64,000 bases of DNA, from NCBI RefSeq assembly GCF_003545765.1, contig NZ_QXIO01000002.1, forward strand, positions 62,001 to 126,000, in the 5' to 3' direction. Origin of the DNA: Colwellia sp. RSH04 (GTDB lineage: Bacteria; Pseudomonadota; Gammaproteobacteria; Enterobacterales; Alteromonadaceae). A program made the translations under genes and the position numbers. The notes below the pieces were generated by a model. It had not been told where the DNA came from, did not search any database, and worked only from the letters and a program-made list of their open reading frames with translations. Below are positions 46,091 through 54,635 of this stretch, one piece after another (position 1 is the first letter of the stretch; the number at the start of each line of letters is the position of its first letter).

Positions 46091-46858
46091 TTGTTTATAG
46101 ACTCACATTGCCATTTAGATCGTCTCGATTTATCTGAATTTGATAATAACCTTGATAACGTAATAAAAGCGGCAAGCGAAGTTAATGTGACTGAGATGCT
46201 ATGCGTTAGTGTCACTTTAAAAGACTTTCCTTTAATGGCAGAGCAAACTAAACATTATAATAATGTGTTTTTAACGTGTGGTGCTCATCCATTAAATCAA
46301 GAAGATAGTATTAATCCTGAAGAGCTGCAAACACTGGCTCAACATGAGCGAGTGATTGCCATTGGAGAAACAGGTTTAGATTATCACTATGCACCTGAAA
46401 CTAAACAGCTACAGCAAGACTCTTTCAGAAAGCATATTCAGGTAGCCAAAAAATTAGCTAAACCATTGATAATACACACACGTGACGCTCAAGAAGATAC
46501 CTTGAACATCATGCGTGAAGAAGGTGCAGCATCGGTAGGTGGAATTCTACACTGCTTTACCGAATCATGGGAAATGGCAGAACAAGCGATTGAATTAGGG
46601 TTTTATATTTCTTTTTCAGGAATTGTAACTTTCAAAAATGCCAGTGCTTTAAGAGAAGTTGCTGCTAAAGTACCGAGTAATAAATTTCTCATTGAAACTG
46701 ATGCACCTTATTTAGCACCAGTCCCTCATCGCGGAAAACAAAATCAACCTGCTTTTGTTATTGAAGTGGCTAAACATTTAGCAAGTATTAGAGGACTTTC
46801 TATTGAGCAGGTAGCTAAACAATCAACAGATAATTTTAATAAATTGTTTAATAGATAA
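46091..46858 (+). CDS. ycfH: TatD-family metal-dependent DNase (YcfH type)
   Basis: A 255-residue TIM-barrel hydrolase. The metal ligands are in FIDSHCHLDRL (His6, His8), AIGETGLDYHY (Glu), IIHTRDAQ (His), LHCFTES (His) and LIETDAPYLAP (Asp). The start is TTG at 46091, with AGGAAG ahead of it; no ATG precedes the conserved N-terminus. TatD proteins are 3'-5' exonucleases implicated in DNA repair and turnover. It is the last gene of the holB-pilZ-tatD series. Confidence 0.92.
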   Translation: MFIDSHCHLDRLDLSEFDNNLDNVIKAASEVNVTEMLCVSVTLKDFPLMAEQTKHYNNVFLTCGAHPLNQEDSINPEELQTLAQHERVIAIGETGLDYHYAPETKQLQQDSFRKHIQVAKKLAKPLIIHTRDAQEDTLNIMREEGAASVGGILHCFTESWEMAEQAIELGFYISFSGIVTFKNASALREVAAKVPSNKFLIETDAPYLAPVPHRGKQNQPAFVIEVAKHLASIRGLSIEQVAKQSTDNFNKLFNR

Positions 46859-46879
46859 TGTAAAAATAAAATATCAGAC

Positions 46880-46910
46880 AAAAAAAAGCCCTAACAAAAA
46901 GTAGGGCTTA
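46880..46910 (-). terminator. Minus-strand intrinsic terminator with no obvious gene
   Basis: On the minus strand AAGCCCTAC pairs with GTTAGGGCTT (one bulge) around a 5-base loop, then a run of eight T follows. On the plus strand no T-run follows, so it does not fit as a tatD terminator. No minus-strand gene lies upstream within 500 bp. A second hairpin, GGCTCAA/TTGAGCC at 46918-46936, lies next to it. The 539 bp gap between tatD and the DUF4156 gene holds no ORF of note; a small RNA ending here is possible. Confidence 0.65.
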
Positions 46911-47397
46911 AAAGGAAGGCTCAAGGGGTTTGAGCCGTGCGCTAATCCAAAATACCAAATTTAAACACAAAATCTAAATATCTAATTGATAAAGTTGCGA
47001 GCATTTATTCATTAAGATAAGTCAGTATTTTTAAGAAGAATAAATATATTCTTAAACATGGTAATTAAGTTTAGTGTATCTTTTGTTTTTTGCTAATTTT
47101 ATTTTTTATATTTAAATAAGTTAATTTTCTTCATTTTTATTAATGTGTTAGTGTTTGTTTTTTGTTTGAAAAAGTTACTTGTTAACAGGTTGTGCAGCAT
47201 TGGTTAACCGTTTTGACACACCTTGTCCACAGATTGTTTTGTGGTTTTTGTTAAAAGGCTCTGTAACATCAAGCTATAGTATTCATTAATAGTCATTACG
47301 TTCTTATATATTTTTTTTAGTGTATAAAGAGTACTGCTTACTTTGTAATTTTCAAAGTTGTTTATGGCAATCATTCCATTTAAGGGGAAATCAAATA

Positions 47398-47742
47398 ATG
47401 ACTCGATTTTCATTAGTATTTTTAATTTTTGTATTATCTTCATGCAGTATGCTGGAAATAAAAAAAATAAAACCAGGTGATGAAAAGGTAAGGTTATATT
47501 CTGATGAAGAAAAAATTAGAGATTGTAGATATATTGATGAAGTCATTGGTACTCAAGGGCATTGGTATGATTATTTATTTATTTCAAATAAAAATTTAAC
47601 TCAAGGTGCCATTAACGATTTGAAAACACAAGCCCGAGCTATCGGCGCAAATAGTGTTCATGTGCATACAAATATGGCATTTAATACCTCCGTTACCATT
47701 TTAGCTCAAGCGTATTACTGTAAACCGCTAACTAAAAAATAA
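47398..47742 (+). CDS. DUF4156-like lipoprotein
   Basis: A 114-residue lipoprotein. The signal sequence MTRFSLVFLIFVLSSC has a lipobox ending at Cys16. The mature part matches the DUF4156 pattern: KPGDEKVRLYSDEEKIRDC, a second Cys, an acidic helix and ARAIGANSVHVHTN, ending with a final Cys in AYYCKPL. ATG 47398 is chosen because AAGGGGA precedes it and the lipobox follows at the right distance; the frame extends upstream 26 codons without signal character. It is probably anchored to the outer membrane (no Asp at +2). Function unknown. The next gene, 50 bp on, encodes a putative outer-membrane protein. Confidence 0.8.
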   Translation: MTRFSLVFLIFVLSSCSMLEIKKIKPGDEKVRLYSDEEKIRDCRYIDEVIGTQGHWYDYLFISNKNLTQGAINDLKTQARAIGANSVHVHTNMAFNTSVTILAQAYYCKPLTKK

Positions 47743-47792
47743 ATCTCTCCTATGCCTTCACACTTTAATGAGCCTTAAGCCTACCAACAAAA

Positions 47793-48704
47793 ATGAAACA
47801 ACCTCACTATTTTTTAATCGTTACGCTATTTATGTGTTGTTATGCTCATGCTGAAGATGAAACTCAACCGGTAGAAGTTGAACGTCCAAGATTAGATTTA
47901 TTCCAGAATAAACTAAATACCATGATGCAGGATACGGCTTCATGGTTAGATGATATTGACGAACATAATGACAAAAAGGCCTCTTCTTATGGCTATTTAC
48001 TCTTATCATGGATGCCACGTACCGCTGATTTAGATGACTTTGATGTAAAACTAAAAGTGGCATTTGATTTACCAAAAATTAATGACAAACTTTCTTTAAT
48101 TATTGATAACGATAATGAGGACGAACTGTTACTTGATTATGAATCTGATCCTTTTAAAGATAATCAAGACAATATCAATCTAGCATTTCAATATGCTAGT
48201 GACTTTAGTAAGTCTAATAATATTAAAACAAGGCTAGGAGTCAGTCGAAGTCAACTTTATGTTCGATCAGAAGCAAAGTTTAATTGGCAATTAGACAATA
48301 TGGGTTTTGAATTAAAGCCACGCATTGATTATTTTTATGAGGATGGTTGGGGACCAGGTCTTAAAGGTGCAATGGCATATTATTTAAAGAACAGTGCATT
48401 CTCTTTCTCTGCTAGCTGGCAAAAAATAGAAAAAGAAAGTAGATCACGAAGAAAAGTAGGTTTATTTCACATTTTAAAAGTAAATCAAAAACAATTATTA
48501 GTCAGTGGTATTCAGTATAATAAAAGCAATAATAAAAACGATGAATCTAACGAGACTTATTACTTATCAATGCGCTACCGACATCTAGCTTATAAATCTT
48601 GGTTTTATATTGAAGTAGAGCCTTTTTTAGATTTCAATCAAGTTAGAGACTTTAGGCGAGAGTTTGGGATAGCAATAAGTCTTATTAGTTATTATGGGAG
48701 TTAG
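47793..48704 (+). CDS. Putative outer-membrane beta-barrel protein, function unknown
   Basis: A 303-residue exported protein with a signal peptide ending near CYAHA (residue 20). An acidic helical segment (about 28-62) is followed by alternating amphipathic strands, for example GYLLLSWMPRT, KLKVAFDLP, RLGVSRSQLYVRSEAKF, FELKPRIDYFY and YYLSMRYRHLAYKSWFYIEVEPF. This suggests a beta-barrel of about ten strands. The C-terminus (ISLISYYGS) lacks the terminal Phe typical of many barrels. I do not recognise the family. It may be co-transcribed with the DUF4156 lipoprotein. Confidence 0.65.
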   Translation: MKQPHYFLIVTLFMCCYAHAEDETQPVEVERPRLDLFQNKLNTMMQDTASWLDDIDEHNDKKASSYGYLLLSWMPRTADLDDFDVKLKVAFDLPKINDKLSLIIDNDNEDELLLDYESDPFKDNQDNINLAFQYASDFSKSNNIKTRLGVSRSQLYVRSEAKFNWQLDNMGFELKPRIDYFYEDGWGPGLKGAMAYYLKNSAFSFSASWQKIEKESRSRRKVGLFHILKVNQKQLLVSGIQYNKSNNKNDESNETYYLSMRYRHLAYKSWFYIEVEPFLDFNQVRDFRREFGIAISLISYYGS

Positions 48705-48851
48705 TTTAATTTTTTAAATTATCCTTGAATATATTTTAATATCATGATTTAGAAAATATAAATCACAAACATTAGCTGTTTAAGGATTAATATATCCTGA
48801 TGTTAAGCATTGCCCAGTTAGTAGCTATGCAGTATTTGAAGGCTGTATTTA

Positions 48852-48882
48852 TAGGCAGCTTATTAAGATTGATAGCTGCCTA
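48852..48882. terminator. Stem-loop between convergent genes
   Basis: TAGGCAGCT and AGCTGCCTA pair perfectly around a 13-base loop in the gap between the putative barrel gene and the antiporter gene. T-runs are weak, so the terminator role is tentative. Confidence 0.45.
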
Positions 48883-48915
48883 GAATAGTCTGCTTTATTT
48901 ACAGAATTGTTACCG

Positions 48916-50499
48916 TTAAACGGCATCTTTCGTTGTAGGGGAGAATAACGATAAACTTTCATTGGCAAAACCAACACCAGCCTCATTGTAGAAGTTGAAC
49001 ACTTTATCTACACCAAACTCTTGTAGTTTTTCACGTTCATCGTCAAAACGGGCAATAGCGGCTATTTTTCCATGATAATTAGCCGCTTTTAATTGCGTTG
49101 TTATATTCATAATGTCTTGTACACTTGGCAATGCTAAAAGAATTAATTCTAATCGCTCTAATTGAATGTTTTCCCAAAAATCAGAATCTTCTGCATCTCC
49201 GTTATAGGCACGTATATTGTTCTTATTTAGCCAAGTTACTTTGCTTTTATCTGCATCTAATCCCCAGATTAAATTTGGAACTTGCTCTGCAAGGGCTGTA
49301 TAAGCACCCATGCCAACTCTTCCCATCCCTATGATAACAATCGGTGCATCACAAGGTTGTACAAAACTATCTTCTTTTAGCTTTTTGTTGTGTTCAAAAC
49401 GTTTAATCCCTGATTTATAACGTGCAAAAAATACATGAGCATAGTTGTAAAGTATGTTGGTAATAATAAATGATAAGGTAACTGCTAAAGATAAAATAAC
49501 TAACCATTCTTTAGGTAGCCAACCTTCTTTTGTACTCAAAGAAGCGACTATCAAGCCAAACTCACTAAAATTACTTAATATTAGGGCTGATAAATAAGCG
49601 GTTCGGCCTCTTAATCTCAATTTCAAAAATAAGAAATAAAAAAGAATAAACTTTAATGGGAGAAGAAGGGTTAATATGGCAGCTATCCCTAGCATTTCCC
49701 ATGTAGGTAGCGCGGTAAAACCAATAGATAAAAAGAAGCCAATTAGAAATAGATCTTTAAAGCTGAGTAATGACTTAGAGATTTCACTGGCTTTATTGTG
49801 TGACGCAAAAAACATTCCTATTAATAAAGCGCCTAAATCTCCCTTTATATTTACTAATTCAAATAATTCGTAACTACCAAAGGCTAGAAAGAAACCCGTT
49901 AACGGAATTAACTCGCCATGCCCAACGTTATCGATTAATTTATAAATCAATGGTTTGATTAAAAATAACAGCAATAATAAGCCTGCCCAGTATGATGGAA
50001 ATTTACCCGTTGCGGCAACTAAGAATAATACAGCCATGACATCTTGCATTACTAAAATAGAAACAGCTAACTTTCCGTGCCGTGTCTTCAATTCACCATG
50101 ATCTTCTAGTAGCTTAACAACACAAACGGTACTACTAAAGCTCAGAGCAAATACAATAATGAGCGAAGTCGATAGGGTTAAATCTGAAAAGAACGTAATA
50201 GACATTAATAGGAATAGTTTAAATAAAATAGTTCCGATTAAAATCCATAGGCTAGTGTGTGTTAAGCTTCCAGCCCATACCTCTGTTTTGATTAAGTCGT
50301 TGATATTTAGTTTTAAACCTATAGTAAATAGCATTAAAGTAATACCTAGGTTTGCTAACTCTGTAATGGTGTCGTCTGCTTGAAATCCAATAAAATGTAG
50401 TAAAAATCCGGCAAGCAAATAACCTATAGAAGGGGGTAATGAAACAGTTTTAGCTGCAATACCACAAATGAAAGCGAATAAAATCCAAATGAAATCCAT
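48916..50499 (-). CDS. CPA2-type cation:proton antiporter with RCK (TrkA-N) domain
   Basis: A 527-residue protein of the KefB/KefC-like group. The membrane domain (about 1-360) has about a dozen hydrophobic segments, with LPPSIGYLLAGFLLHFIGF and NLGITLMLFTIGLKL near the start and FSSTVCVVKLLEDHGE in the middle. The C-terminal RCK_N domain (about 385-500) has the Rossmann motif IVIIGMGRVGMGAY and GDAEDSDFWEN. Such proteins exchange K+ or Na+ for H+, gated by nucleotides. No ancillary KefF/KefG-type gene is adjacent. Ion specificity is not readable from sequence. Confidence 0.9.
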   Translation of the reverse strand: MDFIWILFAFICGIAAKTVSLPPSIGYLLAGFLLHFIGFQADDTITELANLGITLMLFTIGLKLNINDLIKTEVWAGSLTHTSLWILIGTILFKLFLLMSITFFSDLTLSTSLIIVFALSFSSTVCVVKLLEDHGELKTRHGKLAVSILVMQDVMAVLFLVAATGKFPSYWAGLLLLLFLIKPLIYKLIDNVGHGELIPLTGFFLAFGSYELFELVNIKGDLGALLIGMFFASHNKASEISKSLLSFKDLFLIGFFLSIGFTALPTWEMLGIAAILTLLLPLKFILFYFLFLKLRLRGRTAYLSALILSNFSEFGLIVASLSTKEGWLPKEWLVILSLAVTLSFIITNILYNYAHVFFARYKSGIKRFEHNKKLKEDSFVQPCDAPIVIIGMGRVGMGAYTALAEQVPNLIWGLDADKSKVTWLNKNNIRAYNGDAEDSDFWENIQLERLELILLALPSVQDIMNITTQLKAANYHGKIAAIARFDDEREKLQEFGVDKVFNFYNEAGVGFANESLSLFSPTTKDAV

Positions 50500-50715
50500 G
50501 AAACTTGCCTTTAGAATTAGAGCGGAAAAAGTTTAAATGAAAGTAATAATATAAATATACCTAATTTATCGAGGTATTTTAATAAAAGTTATTGTTAAAG
50601 TTAAATATAACAATATGTTTTCCCATGAAATTTAACGCTGGGTTCACCTAGTATAGTGTAACAGTTAACTTTCTTTATCGGGTTATCATTTCATTATTTC
50701 TAATCATCTTTCTTA

Positions 50716-51345
50716 TCATTGTGATGAGGTTGATAACCATAGCGAGATCTCTTTGTGCATAAAATCTTTTATCATAGGCTGTGCTTTCGCATTAGGGTGT
50801 AAGTTATCGTCTAACATTAAACGTTTATCGATGGCGATTTTAGTCATGAAATAAGGCATTAGGTAAGCCCCCGTTTTGTCAACGACTTGTTGATAATTTT
50901 TTTTGAACATTCCGGTATATCTTGGACCTAAATTAGGAGGAATTTCAATTTGCATGAGTGCCACTTTAGCACCTGATTTTTGACTTTGAGTGACGAGATC
51001 CATTAGGTGCTTTTTTATTAAGCTAATTGGAAAACCGCGTATACCATCGTTTCCACCAAGTTCTATTAATACATGTGTTGGTTGATGTGTCGCTAACCAA
51101 GTGTCTATCTTTAGCAGAGCGTTATCCGTGGTTTGACCGCTGATGGCTGTATTAACTATCTGAATTGAAGCATTTTCTTGATTATATTTATTTTGTAACA
51201 AATGAACCCACGCTTGCTCTTGCTCAAGTCCATAACCAGCACTTAAGCTATCACCTATAAGTAGTATTTTATTCTCAGCGTTTGCTATATTGGCTGTTAG
51301 AATATAAATGAAAATAATTATCGATTTTAGGAATATACGAGTCAT
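50716..51345 (-). CDS. tesA: SGNH esterase TesA (thioesterase I / lysophospholipase L1 / arylesterase)
   Basis: A 209-residue periplasmic hydrolase. A signal peptide (cleavage near NIANA, residue 23) precedes block I GDSLSAGYG with nucleophile Ser33. Block III ELGGNDGIRGFP and block V DDNLHPNAKAQP (catalytic Asp and His) follow. The family hydrolyses acyl-CoA, lysophospholipids and aryl esters. It is divergent from ybbA as in E. coli, but here the ATG codons overlap on opposite strands (CATG), so the two genes share bases and each ribosome binding site lies in the other gene. Confidence 0.93.
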   Translation of the reverse strand: MTRIFLKSIIIFIYILTANIANAENKILLIGDSLSAGYGLEQEQAWVHLLQNKYNQENASIQIVNTAISGQTTDNALLKIDTWLATHQPTHVLIELGGNDGIRGFPISLIKKHLMDLVTQSQKSGAKVALMQIEIPPNLGPRYTGMFKKNYQQVVDKTGAYLMPYFMTKIAIDKRLMLDDNLHPNAKAQPMIKDFMHKEISLWLSTSSQ

Positions 51346-52057
51346 GTCTGTACTTTCTCAGTTAAATGTAATTCAAGCGTCAGGGCTAAGTAAACGTGTT
51401 GAAACCCTTGAGGGAAACCTCACTATCCTTAGTGATATTAACTTCTGTGTCAAGTCAGGCGAATCTGTCGCCATTGTTGGGGCATCTGGCTCTGGTAAAT
51501 CGACGTTACTGAGTTTATTAGCAGGTTTAGATGTAGCGTCCGAAGGTGAAATTCATCTAGATGGTGATGCTTTAAGTACATTAGATGAAGAAGCCCGAGC
51601 AAAAGTAAGAGCTGACAAGGTAGGCTTTGTTTTTCAATCATTTATGTTAGTGCAAAGTTTAACTGCTCTTGAAAATGTTATGTTACCTGCTGAGTTATCA
51701 GGTGATCACGATGCAAAACCTCAGGCTATTGCATTATTAGACAAAGTTGGCCTTAGTCATCGTTTAGGACACTATCCATCACAGCTATCAGGTGGTGAGC
51801 AACAGCGTGTTGCTATCGCAAGAGCCTTTATTGGCTCCCCAAGAATTTTATTCGCAGATGAACCTTCAGCTAATTTAGATAGTAAGAATGGCCATTTAAT
51901 TGAAAAGTTATTATTTGATTTAAATAAACAAAATGGAACAACCTTAGTGCTAGTAACCCATGACGAACAACTTGCTGCACAATGTGATCGTATTATTCAT
52001 ATTGAAGGCGGAAAACTTGAAAAGATTGTGGAGGGAGAGGTTTCTCATGTGGGTTAA
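51344..52057 (+). CDS. ybbA: ABC transporter ATP-binding protein YbbA
   Basis: A 237-residue LolD/MacB-like ATPase. Walker A is GASGSGKST (46-54), the signature is LSGGEQQRVAIARA, Walker B is ILFADEPSANLD, and VLVTHDEQLAAQCD carries the H-loop. The ATG at 51344 (MSVLSQLNVI) fits the family; the frame extends 12 codons upstream but this part lies wholly inside antisense tesA. It overlaps ybbP by 11 bp. YbbA pairs with YbbP in an ABC system encoded next to tesA in many gammaproteobacteria; its substrate is not established. Confidence 0.92.
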   Translation: MSVLSQLNVIQASGLSKRVETLEGNLTILSDINFCVKSGESVAIVGASGSGKSTLLSLLAGLDVASEGEIHLDGDALSTLDEEARAKVRADKVGFVFQSFMLVQSLTALENVMLPAELSGDHDAKPQAIALLDKVGLSHRLGHYPSQLSGGEQQRVAIARAFIGSPRILFADEPSANLDSKNGHLIEKLLFDLNKQNGTTLVLVTHDEQLAAQCDRIIHIEGGKLEKIVEGEVSHVG

Positions 52058-54551
52058 ATTAGCATTTAAATTATTTTCTCGAGAATTTAAACGAGGGGAG
52101 CTTACCATTATTTTTGCTGCTATCGCGTTAGCAGTATTAACGGTCTTTAGTTTATCTTCTATTACTGAACGTATTGGTTTAAACATAGAGCAAAAAAGTA
52201 GTGACTTTATTGCCGCTGATAGACGTTTATCCAGTAATCATGAAATGGATAATATTTATTTAACACAAGCTAAAGCGTATAAATTACAAACAGCTCAAAT
52301 GTTGTTTTTTGATTCTATGTTATTTGCTAATGATGAGTTAGTGCTTGGCTCTGTTAAGGCGACAACTAATGAATACCCTTTACGTGGAACGTTAACTGTA
52401 AAAGACTCGTTAAATACCTTGCCTTATGACGCTAGTTCAGGGCCAACTAAAGGAAACGTTTGGTTAAGTGAAGGATTATTTTACACCTTAAATGTTAATG
52501 TAGGTGATCAAGTAGAGTTGGGGGCAGGGGTTTTTACCGTTTCTAAAGTCTTGGTTAATGAACCAGACGCGCCATTTTTTTCGCTTTCAGGCAACAAACG
52601 GGTTTTATTAAATTATAACGATATTGAAACGACCCAAGCAGTGCAGCCGGGAAGTCGTGTGTTTCATCGATTTTTGTTTGCAGGTGAAGAGCAAAATATA
52701 CAAGCCTTTTATTCATGGTTGAAACCAAAATTAAAGCGTAATCAAAACTGGGAAGGTATAAAAGATCGCCAATCTCCATTAGGAGAGAATTTACAACGTG
52801 CGGAGCGGTTCTTATTATTAGCTGGTTTGTTCGGTATTATGTTAGCTGCGGTTGCTATGGCAGTTTCAGCAAAACGTTATTGTGAACGTCAGTATGACCC
52901 AGTTGCCATGATGAAAACATTGGGAGGAACTAGACAAGTTATTAGGAATATATTTTTATTGCACCTAACCTTGGTTACGTCTTTTTCGGTTATTGTTGGC
53001 TTGTGTCTAGGGTTTATACTTCAATACATTGGTGCAGGATATTTATCACAATTTATGGGAACAGACTTACCCGCAGCAGGGTTCAAACCCTGGCTACTTT
53101 CTGCATTAATTGGGATTGTCTGTGCGTTAATGTTTTCATTAAAACCCTTATTAGATTTATTTGATATTCCGCCTTTACGTGTACTGCGAAGAAACCTAGG
53201 TGATAAATTGGCGATAAGTAGATTGCATGTGTCAATTTCATTAGCGACTATTTTTGCTTTGATGTTGGGGTTTAGCGGCAGTATTAAAACAACGTTAATC
53301 TTATTCTTCTCTACGTTACTCGTTATCGTAATATTATTTGGTATTTCACGGTTACTTTTTGCTGCAGGACGTCAATTAGGTTTAAGGCCTGGTTCGAGCT
53401 GGTCTTTAGCTATTGCAACGTTACAAAAACGTGCAAATGCGAACGCTGTGCAATTAATTAGTTTTGCTCTAGCCATTAAACTTATGCTTTTTTTGGTCGT
53501 TTTAAAAAATGATTTAATTACTGATTGGCAAATGCAAGTACCTGATGACGCACCTAATATGTTTATTATTAATATAGCCGAGCGCGAGATTGAGCCACTT
53601 AAACAATTTTTTAACGACAATAGTATTCCTCATGAAACATTTTACCCTGTATTTAAGGGGAGAGTAGATGGTGTTAATGGTGAATCGTTTGCAACACGGG
53701 TTTCAAAACAAGAAGGTGAAGAGAGCGACAAAGATGCCAGAGAGGGAGTAAGTCGAGAGCCTAATTTAACGTGGCTTGATGAATTGCCTGATGGTAATGA
53801 AATTATTGAAGGTGAATGGTTTAAAAAAGGCTCTGCTGATATTGAAGTTTCAGTATTTGAAGGCTGGAAAGATGTATTAGGTTTAAAAATCGGCGATAGA
53901 TTATCATTATTAATTAATGAACAAGTGATTAAAGCAAAAGTAACGAGCTTTAGAAAGGTTGATTGGGGAACGATTAAACCTAACTTTGTTATGATTTTAA
54001 GCCCAAACATGGCTGGTAAAGTACCCGTTACTTACTTCAGTGCCGCTCAACTAAAAGACAGCGATACTAAAGCTATTAGCAAGTTATTACATCAATACCC
54101 AACAATAAGTATGATTGATATAAAATCTCGCCTTGAGCAGGCACAATCGATTATTGCTCAGGTTACTTTAGCAATTAGTTTTGTACTCTCAATTGTCTTA
54201 ATTAGTGGCGCTTTAGTGTTAATATCACAAGTGCAAGCCAGTTTAGCTGAGCGAATGCAAGAAGTGGTTATATTGAGAACATTAGGCGCTAGAGGCAAGT
54301 TAATTAAATTAGCAACGCTTTATGAGTTTCTCTTATTAGGAGCCATCGCAGGCTTTGTTGCCGCATTGGTTAGCGATGTTGCTTTGCTTATTATTCAACA
54401 GCAGATATTCAATGTTGATGGCCGTTTTCATCCTTATATTTGGTTTTTAGGTCCATTAAGTGGGGCTTTGTTTGTTGCGATTATAGGTTACTTTATGGTT
54501 TCAAATACCATGAAACAAAATACTCAAGGCTTGTTAAGAAAACTGGCTTAA
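52047..54551 (+). CDS. ybbP: FtsX-type ABC permease YbbP
   Basis: An 834-residue permease of the MacB/FtsX class with duplicated halves. Membrane helices lie near the N-terminus (GELTIIFAAIALAVLTVFSL) and in the first FtsX domain at about 250-390 (RFLLLAGLFGIMLAAVAMAVS). Further helices are at about 395-470 and at the C-terminus (about 700-830), with large periplasmic segments between. ATG 52047 is chosen because GAGGGAGAGG lies just upstream and MWVKLAFKLFSREFKRGEL matches the family start; the longest frame begins 29 codons earlier inside ybbA. Works with YbbA, probably on hydrophobic envelope substrates or lipoproteins. Confidence 0.9.
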   Translation: MWVKLAFKLFSREFKRGELTIIFAAIALAVLTVFSLSSITERIGLNIEQKSSDFIAADRRLSSNHEMDNIYLTQAKAYKLQTAQMLFFDSMLFANDELVLGSVKATTNEYPLRGTLTVKDSLNTLPYDASSGPTKGNVWLSEGLFYTLNVNVGDQVELGAGVFTVSKVLVNEPDAPFFSLSGNKRVLLNYNDIETTQAVQPGSRVFHRFLFAGEEQNIQAFYSWLKPKLKRNQNWEGIKDRQSPLGENLQRAERFLLLAGLFGIMLAAVAMAVSAKRYCERQYDPVAMMKTLGGTRQVIRNIFLLHLTLVTSFSVIVGLCLGFILQYIGAGYLSQFMGTDLPAAGFKPWLLSALIGIVCALMFSLKPLLDLFDIPPLRVLRRNLGDKLAISRLHVSISLATIFALMLGFSGSIKTTLILFFSTLLVIVILFGISRLLFAAGRQLGLRPGSSWSLAIATLQKRANANAVQLISFALAIKLMLFLVVLKNDLITDWQMQVPDDAPNMFIINIAEREIEPLKQFFNDNSIPHETFYPVFKGRVDGVNGESFATRVSKQEGEESDKDAREGVSREPNLTWLDELPDGNEIIEGEWFKKGSADIEVSVFEGWKDVLGLKIGDRLSLLINEQVIKAKVTSFRKVDWGTIKPNFVMILSPNMAGKVPVTYFSAAQLKDSDTKAISKLLHQYPTISMIDIKSRLEQAQSIIAQVTLAISFVLSIVLISGALVLISQVQASLAERMQEVVILRTLGARGKLIKLATLYEFLLLGAIAGFVAALVSDVALLIIQQQIFNVDGRFHPYIWFLGPLSGALFVAIIGYFMVSNTMKQNTQGLLRKLA

Positions 54552-54635
54552 AAGGCCAACGATATTTAAAGAGTCGCTAGTGAATCTAGGTAATGTCATG
54601 TATATTGCCCGTATATAATAAAAAGGGAAATATAC

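Noticed and set aside
47204-47443. Minus-strand ORF of 79 codons and a nearby TTGTCCACA DnaA-like sequence
   Set aside because: The ORF overlaps the start of the DUF4156 gene and looks random; a single imperfect DnaA box without clustering is not evidence of an origin.
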